Shown here piece after piece: positions 1 to 5,713 of a stretch of DNA of 7,763 bases (positions are counted from its first letter, which is position 1; the number at the start of each line of letters is the position of its first letter). This DNA comes from Thermoplasmata archaeon (GTDB lineage Archaea; Thermoplasmatota; Thermoplasmata; UBA184). A program made the translations under genes and the position numbers. The stretch is taken from contig JASHYU010000102.1 of assembly GCA_030042855.1 (NCBI GenBank), positions 1 to 7,763 of the forward strand. The letters run 5' to 3'. Below the pieces are notes generated by a model, which saw only the letters and a program-made list of their open reading frames with translations, ran no database searches and was not told the DNA's origin.

Positions 1-24
1 GGCGCGAGTCTTCTCGGTTCCCAT
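1..24 (-). CDS. 5' end of an unidentified gene (runs off left edge)
   Basis: Only eight codons are visible, reading MGTEKTRA from an ATG at 24-22, with no stop before the edge. A GGGAG element lies about six bases upstream of the ATG on the minus strand, a reasonable Shine-Dalgarno match and spacing. The start lies 48 nt downstream of the tRNA-Val 3' end on the same strand, so it may belong to the same transcript. A basic N-terminus is all that can be seen, and the product cannot be identified. The ATG could also be fortuitous. Confidence 0.4.
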
Positions 25-31
25 GAAGGTC

Positions 32-51
32 TCCCGCGGTGGTTCGCGGGA
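32..51 (-). other. Perfect 7-bp hairpin in the leader between tRNA-Val and the next start codon
   Basis: TCCCGCG and CGCGGGA pair perfectly around a six-base loop. On the minus strand the 3' arm contains the GGGA of the presumed ribosome binding site of the gene starting at 24. The hairpin could therefore hide that site, or mark the 3' trailer of the tRNA precursor. No T-run follows, so a classical terminator is not supported. In DNA this GC-rich some such hairpins arise by chance. Confidence 0.4.
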
Positions 52-71
52 TCGAGTGAAGCCGTGGAGCA

Positions 72-144
72 TGGGCCGGGGCGGATTCGAACCGCCGACC
101 TCCGCGTTGTAAGCGCGGCATCCTCACCGCTAGACTACCGGCCC
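72..144 (-). tRNA. tRNA-Val (anticodon UAC)
   Basis: The minus strand folds into a complete 73-nt cloverleaf. The acceptor stem is GGGCCGG/CCGGCCC with discriminator A. A four-pair D stem encloses loop AGCGGTGA. The anticodon stem is CCGCG/CGCGG with loop CTTACAA, giving anticodon UAC at plus positions 111-109, which reads valine GUA. The variable region is five bases, and the T arm is GGCGG-TTCGAAT-CCGCC. There is no intron and no encoded CCA (the bases after the discriminator are TGC). G15 and C48 form the Levitt pair that archaeosine normally occupies. The first ten nucleotides overlap the end of arcS. No TATA-like box is seen just upstream, so it is probably excised from the arcS transcript. 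Confidence 0.96.
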
Positions 145-1997
145 GTGGTCGGCGGAGACGCGTCCGCCGTCATGGGGGTGTCGGTGGAGCGCGCGACCCG
201 GTGGCGGACGCGTACCGCGAGCCCGCGGCCCAGGGCGGACATCCACGGGCCCGGGAGCGCGGCCTCCCCCACGCCCGCGAGTTCGCCGCCCCGCAGGAGC
301 ACGACCGAGTCTCCGACGCGGATCTCGGGATCGGCCCAACGTACGCCCGGGACGAACAGATCGCCCGCGAGAGGGAGGGACGGATCCACCTCGACGGCGA
401 GCGGATAGGGTGCGCCGAGCCGCCGGCCGCCGGCGACCGTCAGGTGGAACAGGCCGCGCTCCTCCCGCACCGTGGCCAGGTCCGTCCGCCCGTCAGTGAG
501 CCGTTGGAACCAGGGGCGTCCGGCGAGCCGCACGGGCCGGACGAACAACCGGTCGGCGGCCGAGCGCCCGAATTGGAACGACGCGAGCTCCCGCAGCTCT
601 TCCCGCACGACGGCGAGGGGGCCCCCCTCGGCACCCGGACACTCCTCCAGCGCCGCGCGCGCCGCGGCGCGCAAGGCGGTGAGCGCCTCCGACGAGGTCG
701 TCCGGTCGTCGGCAAGCGTCCAGCGCACCGTCGGGCCGGGCGGGAGCGGCTCGCGGAGAAAGGAATACTCGGCCGGGTCGAGATGGACGATCACGGAGCG
801 GTAGGCGCCCGTCGCCCGAAGGTGCGCGAGCCCGGCGAGCACCTCGGCGCGCTCGGCCTCGGTCCACTCTCCGGTGACCGGGATATCGTACTGACGGGCC
901 GGATAGACGTCCTCCAGCTCCCGGGGCACGAGGCCGATCGGCGAGCTCACCGAGACGACATGGAGGCGCTCTAGCGGGCGCAGTCCCTCGAGGGCACCGG
1001 CGAAGCGGCGGTGGGAGCGCGACCGACGGTACGGCTTCGTCTTGGAGCACGGAACGAGGAGGAGCACCTGCTTCCCGGACGGCGGGCGGTACCGCTCCCT
1101 GAGTCGCGTGCGGAAACGGACCATCTCGGGGCGGCGGTGGGACTCCGCGATCACGTAGCCGGGCGTCCCGGAGCCCGTGACGGGCGCGGCGGCCTCGAGC
1201 TCCGGCGCGAGGATGCGGTCGGCATGGCGCAGCATCTCGGCGAGCGCGGGCTCGGCCGGAAGCCGCGTCTCGACCAGCTGGCGCAGTCGTCCGGCGCGCA
1301 GCGCGACGCGCACCTCCCGGCGCGCGCGGTGGTAGGCTGCCCCGACATGCTCTTCGAGCGAGCCGGGCGGTTCGCGCTCGCACGCCGGGCAGTCGCAGCC
1401 TCGCTCGCGTCGCGATGGCTCGGCGTCGATCGCGCCGAGCGTCGGGTCGAAGTACTCGCCGTGCGCCGAGCGGAGCGCGCCCTCGGTCGTGTCGATGAGG
1501 TCGATCCCGAAGTACGCGAGGAGCGGCAGGCGGTGCGGGAGCGCGACGCGCGGGGCCCACACGAGCGGAGCGGGACCGATCGAGGAGCGGAGCGAGCGGA
1601 TCGCCTCGACGAACGGACGGCCGTCGTTCCAGAGCGCCCGCGCGTTCCCGAGGACGAGGAGCTCGGGCCGCTGCGCGCGGAGCCCGGCGAGCGCCGGGGC
1701 CGTGCACGGCGCGTGCACCAGGTACGCACCCTCGGCGACCGCGTGGACCCCTTCGCCGATCCCGGCGATCTCGGGATTCAGCACGGGGAACCGCAGTTCC
1801 CACGCACGATCTCCCGTGGCGAGGACCAGCCGGCGAACGCCGATCGGCCCCTCGGCGTCGCGCAGGGTCAATGCGTCCTTGCTCGGGACGGGGGCCGCAC
1901 CGGTCTCGATCAGCGCGGGGATCGGGACGCGAAGGGGCCCGAGCCCGGCGTGACCGAGGACGGCGAGGCCCTCGAGCTGCTCGACTTCACGGGCCAC
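135..1997 (-). CDS. arcS: Archaeosine synthase ArcS (TgtA2-type, PUA domain)
   Basis: ArcS acts on preQ0 placed at position 15 of archaeal tRNA by TgtA and helps convert it to archaeosine. In many lineages it adds lysine, and a radical-SAM partner (RaSEA) then cleaves the adduct. The 620-residue protein has the expected order. A TGT-like N-terminal part (about 1-240) carries a zinc site C201-x-C203-x2-C206 with H223 or H217. The family signature PCSKTKPYRRSRSH lies at 316-329, matching PC-x3-KPY-x2-S-x2-H, and the conserved SSPIGLVPRELEDVYPARQY follows at 351-370. A PUA domain occupies about 543-601. The start is GTG 1997, with a strong GGAGGAGG eight bases upstream and an N-terminus that begins like other ArcS proteins. 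The last residues (about 604-620) look like an unstructured tail, and the TAG stop lies inside tRNA-Val. The gene lies 59 nt downstream of ubiA on the same strand. Confidence 0.93.
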   Translation of the reverse strand: MAREVEQLEGLAVLGHAGLGPLRVPIPALIETGAAPVPSKDALTLRDAEGPIGVRRLVLATGDRAWELRFPVLNPEIAGIGEGVHAVAEGAYLVHAPCTAPALAGLRAQRPELLVLGNARALWNDGRPFVEAIRSLRSSIGPAPLVWAPRVALPHRLPLLAYFGIDLIDTTEGALRSAHGEYFDPTLGAIDAEPSRRERGCDCPACEREPPGSLEEHVGAAYHRARREVRVALRAGRLRQLVETRLPAEPALAEMLRHADRILAPELEAAAPVTGSGTPGYVIAESHRRPEMVRFRTRLRERYRPPSGKQVLLLVPCSKTKPYRRSRSHRRFAGALEGLRPLERLHVVSVSSPIGLVPRELEDVYPARQYDIPVTGEWTEAERAEVLAGLAHLRATGAYRSVIVHLDPAEYSFLREPLPPGPTVRWTLADDRTTSSEALTALRAAARAALEECPGAEGGPLAVVREELRELASFQFGRSAADRLFVRPVRLAGRPWFQRLTDGRTDLATVREERGLFHLTVAGGRRLGAPYPLAVEVDPSLPLAGDLFVPGVRWADPEIRVGDSVVLLRGGELAGVGEAALPGPWMSALGRGLAVRVRHRVARSTDTPMTADASPPTTGR

Positions 1998-2005
1998 CCG
2001 GGGTG

Positions 2006-2015
2006 TCCTCCTCCC
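2006..2015 (-). promoter_or_regulatory. Strong Shine-Dalgarno sequence of arcS
   Basis: The minus strand reads GGGAGGAGGA, ending eight bases before the GTG at 1997. It matches the archaeal 16S rRNA anti-Shine-Dalgarno end well and fixes the start. It is the only strong ribosome binding site in the window. That fits arcS being translated from a leadered, probably polycistronic ubiD-ubiA-arcS message. Confidence 0.75.
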
Positions 2016-2056
2016 GACCCGATTCCCCGTCGGTCCTTATCGCTGCTTCGCGGGAG

Positions 2057-2947
2057 CTAATGCAGGACGACGGGGCCGAGCGGCGCGAAGACCGCGACGA
2101 GCGTGCCCGCGAGGTAGCACGCGGACATCGCGAAGTGCCGCTCGAACGGCACGCGAGCATTGGTCGGCGCTCGCCGGAGCGCCCGATCGGTCACGACGAC
2201 GAGCACAGCCATGGCGCCGAGGCCCCCGTAGTACGGGATCGTGAGCCCGAGCGCGAGCCCGAAGGCGACGAGGAGCGCGAGGGCGGCGCCGTGGAGAGCC
2301 GCCACGAGCCGGACCGAGCGGCGGATCCCGAGACGTCGGGGGAGGGAGAACAGGCCCAGCCCCCGATCGCTCTCGAGGTCGCCCAGACTGTGGATCGTCT
2401 CGAACGCCGTGCCCCACGCCAAGAGGCCCCCGACGGCCCAGAGTACGACGAGCGGCAGCGCCCCGTCGACCGCGATGTACACCGCGGCGGGGGTGATCGC
2501 TTCGACGAGGCCGAGGAAGGCGGTTGTGAACGACGTCACGCGTTTCGTGTAGCTGTAGCCGAGCACGATCGCGAGCGCGACCGGGGCGAGGACGAATGCG
2601 AGCGGATTGAGCAGGTACGCCGCGACGACCACGACCGCCGCATTCGCGGCGCAGAACGCCAGTGCGACCGACGGCGAGCCCCGGCCGGCGGCGAGCGCCC
2701 GGTCCCGGGTCCGCGGGTTCGCCGCATCGAGCCGGCGGTCCGCCCAGCGGTTGAAGCTGTGGCCGGCGTTGCGGGCGGCCACGAACGCGATCACGACGAG
2801 GACGATGGTCAGGACCCGGGGGACGCCGTGCGCCGCGAGGACGAGGAACGCGAGGGCGAATGGGAGGTTGAGCCCGAGGTTCTGGATCTCGAGGAACCGG
2901 CCGAGCCCCCGCCACCGGCTCGGTCGGCCCCCGGCCGGGCCGCTCAC
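2057..2947 (-). CDS. ubiA: UbiA-family aromatic prenyltransferase (MqnP/UbiA-like)
   Basis: This integral membrane enzyme joins a polyprenyl diphosphate to an aromatic acceptor in quinone biosynthesis. The 296-residue protein has the first Asp-rich motif N66-R-x2-D70-x3-D74, continuing into AANPRT. It also has the helix motif GYSYTKR at 130-136 and the second motif D190-x3-D194 with SLPRRLG after it. Long hydrophobic stretches alternate to the C-terminus, as expected for eight or nine membrane segments. The first motif resembles the 4-hydroxybenzoate and futalosine-pathway (MqnP) branch more than digeranylgeranylglyceryl phosphate synthase. The frame is open far upstream, but homology begins near residue 14. 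The start chosen is GTG 2947, which overlaps the ubiD stop as GTGA and implies translational coupling. No ribosome binding site is seen. The substrate is inferred from the neighbour and not proven. Confidence 0.88.
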   Translation of the reverse strand: MSGPAGGRPSRWRGLGRFLEIQNLGLNLPFALAFLVLAAHGVPRVLTIVLVVIAFVAARNAGHSFNRWADRRLDAANPRTRDRALAAGRGSPSVALAFCAANAAVVVVAAYLLNPLAFVLAPVALAIVLGYSYTKRVTSFTTAFLGLVEAITPAAVYIAVDGALPLVVLWAVGGLLAWGTAFETIHSLGDLESDRGLGLFSLPRRLGIRRSVRLVAALHGAALALLVAFGLALGLTIPYYGGLGAMAVLVVVTDRALRRAPTNARVPFERHFAMSACYLAGTLVAVFAPLGPVVLH

Positions 2948-4425
2948 GGGCCGGGGCGGCCGAACAGGCGCGCGAGCGCGGGGTCGTCGCGCAGCACCCG
3001 CTCCGCGGCCTCGGCCGCGGCCGGGTCGGAGCGGATCTCGGTCGGCCAGTCCCGCGGGAACCCGTCCTCGCGTCGCTTGCGCGTGGCGTCGATCCCTACC
3101 TTGTGGCCGAGGTTCGGGATCGGGTTCGAGATCGAGAGCTGGTCGACCGGGCCCTGGGAGAGCTCGAAGTCCCGGCCCGGGTCCGCCTGCAGCCCGACGC
3201 GGTAGAGGACCTCGCCGAGGTCCTGGACGTCCACATCCGCGTCGACGACGACGAGGTAGCGCGTGAACATGAGCTGGCCGAGCCCCCAGAGGGCGTGCAT
3301 GACCTTCCGGGGGTGGTCGGGGTAGGCCTTGCGGATCGAGACGATCGCGACGTTGATGAAGAGCCCCTCGAGCGGGAGGTTCATGTCGACGATCTCGGGC
3401 AGGACGAGGCGCACGACCGGTCGGAACACCCGCTCGACCGCCTTCCCGAGGACCGCGTCCTCGGTCGGGGGCTTCCCGGTGACCGTGGTGAGGTAGACCG
3501 GTCGCGCGCGGTGGGTGACGCGCGTCACGTGGAACACCGGGAACGGTTCGGGGGCCGAATAGTAGCCGGTGTGGTCCCCGAACGGGCCCTCGACCTTCCG
3601 CTCCGTCGGATCGACGTACCCCTCGAGCACGATCTCGGCCTCCGCGGGGACCTCGAGGTCGATCGAGCGCGCCGGCACGAGGTCGACCGGCGCCGAGCGC
3701 GTGAATCCCGCGAACGCGAAGTTCGAGAGCCCCTCGGGCACCGGGGCGAGCCCCGCGAAGACGACCGCCGGATCGGCCCCGACCACCGCGGCGAGCGGCA
3801 TCTTCTCGCCGCGGGCGGACCACTTGCGGAAGTTGTTCGCGCCGACGCGGTGCACCTGGAAGTGCATGCCGAGCGTGTCGGGCCCGTACTGCTGGAGCCG
3901 GTAGATGCCGGTGTGCGCTTCCCCCGTCTCGGGGTCCTTCGTGATCACGACCGGGAAGGTGATCGTCCGGCCCCCGTCCCCGGGCCAGCACTTCAGGATC
4001 GGCAGACGTCCCAGATCGACGTCCGTCTCCTCGACCTCCTGGCAGGGTCCCGAGCGCACCCGATGCGGCGCGAGCGAGCGCAGGGTCGAGAGCATCTCGA
4101 TCGTCCCCCCGAGGTCCCGCATCGCGCCGACGATCCCGGCTGGGGGCCGGAGGTGGACGAGCTGCTGGATGCGCCGGGCGACCTCCTCGACGTTCTCGGC
4201 CCCCAGCGCGAGCGCGATGCGGCGGGGCGAGCCGAGCAGGTTCGTGACGACCGGCATCGCGGCTCCCGGCACGTTCTCGAAGAGGAGGGCCGGCCCGTCC
4301 TTCTTCAGGACCCGCTGCGTGACCTCGGTGATCTCGAGGTCGCGCCCGACGGGCCGGGTGACCCGGAGGAGGTCGCCGCGCGACTCGAGCGCGTCGAGGA
4401 ACTCGCCGAGCGATCGGAACGCCAC
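2944..4425 (-). CDS. ubiD: UbiD-family prenylated-FMN decarboxylase (MqnL-like)
   Basis: UbiD enzymes remove a ring carboxylate with a prenylated flavin made by UbiX. From the GTG at 4425 the protein has 493 residues, close to E. coli UbiD. Visible family blocks are PILKCWPGDGGR (142-153), GIYR with R176, EGPFGDHTGYYS (279-290) with catalytic E279 and D284, TGKPPTEDAVLGKA (316-329), and PEIVDMNLP (343-351). By recall, the blocks resemble the menaquinone (futalosine pathway) branch, which fits the coupled UbiA gene. The frame stays open to an ATG at 4482, but that extension has no homology. It also holds the AT-rich codons TTA-ATA, which look like a TATA element, so GTG 4425 is preferred. Two metal-ligand positions appear altered: H171 where Asn is usual and N235 where Glu is usual. 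An archaeal mevalonate-pathway UbiD relative is the main alternative. Confidence 0.9.
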   Translation of the reverse strand: MAFRSLGEFLDALESRGDLLRVTRPVGRDLEITEVTQRVLKKDGPALLFENVPGAAMPVVTNLLGSPRRIALALGAENVEEVARRIQQLVHLRPPAGIVGAMRDLGGTIEMLSTLRSLAPHRVRSGPCQEVEETDVDLGRLPILKCWPGDGGRTITFPVVITKDPETGEAHTGIYRLQQYGPDTLGMHFQVHRVGANNFRKWSARGEKMPLAAVVGADPAVVFAGLAPVPEGLSNFAFAGFTRSAPVDLVPARSIDLEVPAEAEIVLEGYVDPTERKVEGPFGDHTGYYSAPEPFPVFHVTRVTHRARPVYLTTVTGKPPTEDAVLGKAVERVFRPVVRLVLPEIVDMNLPLEGLFINVAIVSIRKAYPDHPRKVMHALWGLGQLMFTRYLVVVDADVDVQDLGEVLYRVGLQADPGRDFELSQGPVDQLSISNPIPNLGHKVGIDATRKRREDGFPRDWPTEIRSDPAAAEAAERVLRDDPALARLFGRPGP

Positions 4426-4447
4426 GAGGCGGGGCGAGCCCTCCCGC

Positions 4448-4456
4448 GGTATTAAG
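4448..4456 (-). promoter_or_regulatory. TATA-like element for ubiD
   Basis: The minus strand reads CTTAATACC, an AT-rich island in very GC-rich DNA. Its centre is about 27 nt upstream of the GTG at 4425, the archaeal distance from TATA box to transcription start. This suggests a leaderless ubiD mRNA. A GGAGG lies 14 nt before the GTG, too far for a good ribosome binding site. Confidence 0.5.
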
Positions 4457-4475
4457 TCCCGGGCGGCCGACCGAA

Positions 4476-4491
4476 GGTTCATATCGGAACC
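4476..4491. promoter_or_regulatory. Palindrome GGTTC-N6-GAACC over a TATA box (candidate operator)
   Basis: A perfect five-base inverted repeat with a six-base spacer covers the TATA-like sequence of the divergent regulator gene starting at 4510. Protein bound here would compete with TBP, so it is a candidate autoregulatory operator. A second small inverted repeat (CCGA at 4471 and TCGG at 4484) is nested around it. The repeat is short enough to occur by chance. Confidence 0.35.
4478..4485 (+). promoter_or_regulatory. TATA-like element for the HTH-10 regulator gene
   Basis: TTCATATC is centred about 28 nt upstream of the ATG at 4510, and CCGAAGG just before it could serve as a BRE. No Shine-Dalgarno sequence precedes the ATG, so a leaderless or nearly leaderless mRNA is likely. 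Confidence 0.5.
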
Positions 4492-4509
4492 CCTGCTCCC
4501 CGCGCCGCG

Positions 4510-5244
4510 ATGCAGTCAGTGACGCTCGAGTTCCGGACGGACGACCTCGTGCTCCTCGGCGTGATCCCGCCCGGACTCTTCGAGAAGTACGAGGAGGTCG
4601 AGCTCCTCGAGACGCTCCGGCTCGAGGAAGGCTGGCGCCTCCAGCTCCTCCGGGTCCGCCGCCGCGGTCCCCTGCGGTCCGCGAGCGAGCTCGAGCGGGA
4701 GTCCCGACGGATCCGGTCGATGTACGGTCTCGAGACGTTCGAGCTGGTCGAGCGCCGTCCGCGGACCCGGGACTACATCGTGCTCGTCCGCCAGCGCAAT
4801 CCGGAGCGCCTCCGTCGGTGGCTCTCGCTCGCCGGCGGCGCGATCAGCCCCACCGCCCCGTTCCGGCTGACCCCCGAGAAGGTCGTCGCCTCCTTCCTCG
4901 GCCAGGAGCGGGCGCTCCGTCGCGTCCTGAAGCGCCTCGACCGGGAGGAGTTCCCCTACCGCGTCGTCCGCGCGAGCGGGCGTCCCCGGGTCCCCGACAC
5001 CTCCTCGGCGTCGCTCACCCCGCTCCAGTCGGATCTCGTGGCCCGCGCGTGGCTGCTCGGCTACTACACGGTCCCCCGGCGGGTGACGTTGACGCGCCTC
5101 GCCCGACAGTCGGGTCGCAGCGCGACCGCCTTCGGGAAGATCCTGCGGCGGGCCGAGGGGCGCCTCGTCGCCCGATGGCTCGCGGCGCAGGGCGCGCTCT
5201 TCGAGTCGTCGGGCGGCCTCGAGGCCGCCGCCCGCGAACCGTAA
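4510..5244 (+). CDS. Bat-like transcription regulator with C-terminal HTH-10 domain
   Basis: This is a predicted DNA-binding transcription regulator of the bacterioopsin-activator (Bat) family. Residues 169-222 of 244 match the HTH-10 domain, including LTPLQ and then GYYTVPRRVTL (184-194), the family hallmark, followed by the helix pair ending LRRAEGRLV (212-220). The N-terminal 165 residues are charged and mixed alpha/beta with no recognisable PAS or GAF motif, resembling the ligand-sensing halves of short Bat-like proteins. The ligand and targets cannot be read from sequence. The ATG at 4510 is supported by a TATA-like box 28 nt upstream and an N-terminus typical of the family. The gene diverges from ubiD, so ubiD-ubiA and itself are natural candidate targets. 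The stop TAA at 5242 lies inside the TATA-like element of the next gene. Confidence 0.88.
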   Translation: MQSVTLEFRTDDLVLLGVIPPGLFEKYEEVELLETLRLEEGWRLQLLRVRRRGPLRSASELERESRRIRSMYGLETFELVERRPRTRDYIVLVRQRNPERLRRWLSLAGGAISPTAPFRLTPEKVVASFLGQERALRRVLKRLDREEFPYRVVRASGRPRVPDTSSASLTPLQSDLVARAWLLGYYTVPRRVTLTRLARQSGRSATAFGKILRRAEGRLVARWLAAQGALFESSGGLEAAAREP

Positions 5245-5248
5245 AGAG
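5241..5248 (+). promoter_or_regulatory. Weak TATA-like element for dut
   Basis: GTAAAGAG is centred about 26 nt before the GTG at 5270 and no Shine-Dalgarno sequence lies between, suggesting leaderless transcription. It overlaps the stop codon of the upstream regulator gene. A CGCTC-N6-GAGCG inverted repeat (5251-5266) sits between box and start; its meaning is unclear. The box is a poor match, so read-through from upstream is also possible. Confidence 0.3.
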
Positions 5249-5269
5249 ACCGCTCACCTGCGAGCGACC

Positions 5270-5713
5270 GTGCCCCGGAACCCCCGTCGGGTCGTCTTCG
5301 AGCGACTCCCCGACGCGCCGACCGTCCCGATCCCGGCCCGGGCCACCGCGGGCTCGGCCTGCTTCGACCTGGCGGCCGCGGAAGCCGCCGATCTCGAGCG
5401 GGGCCGGGTCACGCTCGTGCGCACGGGCTTCAAGGTGCGCTGCCCGCCCGCGACGTTCCTCGAGGTCCGGCCGAGGAGCGGCCTCGCCACGCGGGGCGTG
5501 CTCATGGTGAACGCACCGGGCACGATCGACCGGGACTACTCGGGCGAGGTGCGGGTGCCGCTCACTTACCTCGGGGAGGGACGCTACCACATCGAGGTCG
5601 GCGACCGGATCGCGCAGGTGCGGCTCGTCGAGGACCTCGCCAGTTCGTTCGAGCCGGGCGAGGTCGCGCCGGTCGCTTCGCGGGCCGGTGGCTTCGGCAG
5701 CACCGGCCGCTAG
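5270..5713 (+). CDS. dut: Deoxyuridine 5'-triphosphate nucleotidohydrolase (trimeric dUTPase)
   Basis: The enzyme hydrolyses dUTP to dUMP and diphosphate, which keeps uracil out of DNA and feeds thymidylate synthesis. All five motifs of trimeric dUTPases are present in 147 residues. Motif 1 is GSACFDLAA (28-36). Motif 2 is RPRSGLA (67-73). Motif 3 is NAPGTIDRDYSGEV (81-94), with D87 as the expected water-activating aspartate and Y90 in the uracil-binding hairpin. Motif 4 is GDRIAQ (111-116). Motif 5 is RAGGFGSTG (138-146), the glycine-rich phosphate lid. Motif 1 has Cys31-Phe32 where Gly-Tyr is more usual; otherwise it is canonical and complete. The true dUTPase pattern in motif 3 argues against a dCTP deaminase. 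The GTG start gives full family length and has a weak TATA-like box at the right distance. It ends tail-to-tail with the helicase gene, sharing CTAG. Confidence 0.95.
   Translation: MPRNPRRVVFERLPDAPTVPIPARATAGSACFDLAAAEAADLERGRVTLVRTGFKVRCPPATFLEVRPRSGLATRGVLMVNAPGTIDRDYSGEVRVPLTYLGEGRYHIEVGDRIAQVRLVEDLASSFEPGEVAPVASRAGGFGSTGR

Noticed and set aside
64..408. Plus-strand 114-codon frame across tRNA-Val and the arcS end
   Set aside because: It reads through the complement of a clear tRNA and the antisense of arcS and has no recognisable domain.
2035..2040. ATAAGG on the minus strand as a TATA box for arcS
   Set aside because: A transcript started about 25 nt downstream would begin within the strong Shine-Dalgarno sequence at 2006-2015, making that site useless. 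Co-transcription from ubiD-ubiA fits better.
2948..3991. In-frame upstream extension of the UbiA frame to an ATG at 3991
   Set aside because: It would lie inside ubiD in another frame, is Arg-rich and motif-free, and would more than double the usual UbiA length. GTG 2947 gives normal size and a coupled start.
1011..4455. Long plus-strand open frames (1011-2060, 1871-3205, 3103-4455) opposite arcS, ubiA and ubiD
   Set aside because: Their translations are Arg/Asp/Glu/Gly-rich and low in complexity with no family motif. They lie antisense to genes with clear motifs, and long stop-free shadow frames are expected in DNA this GC-rich.
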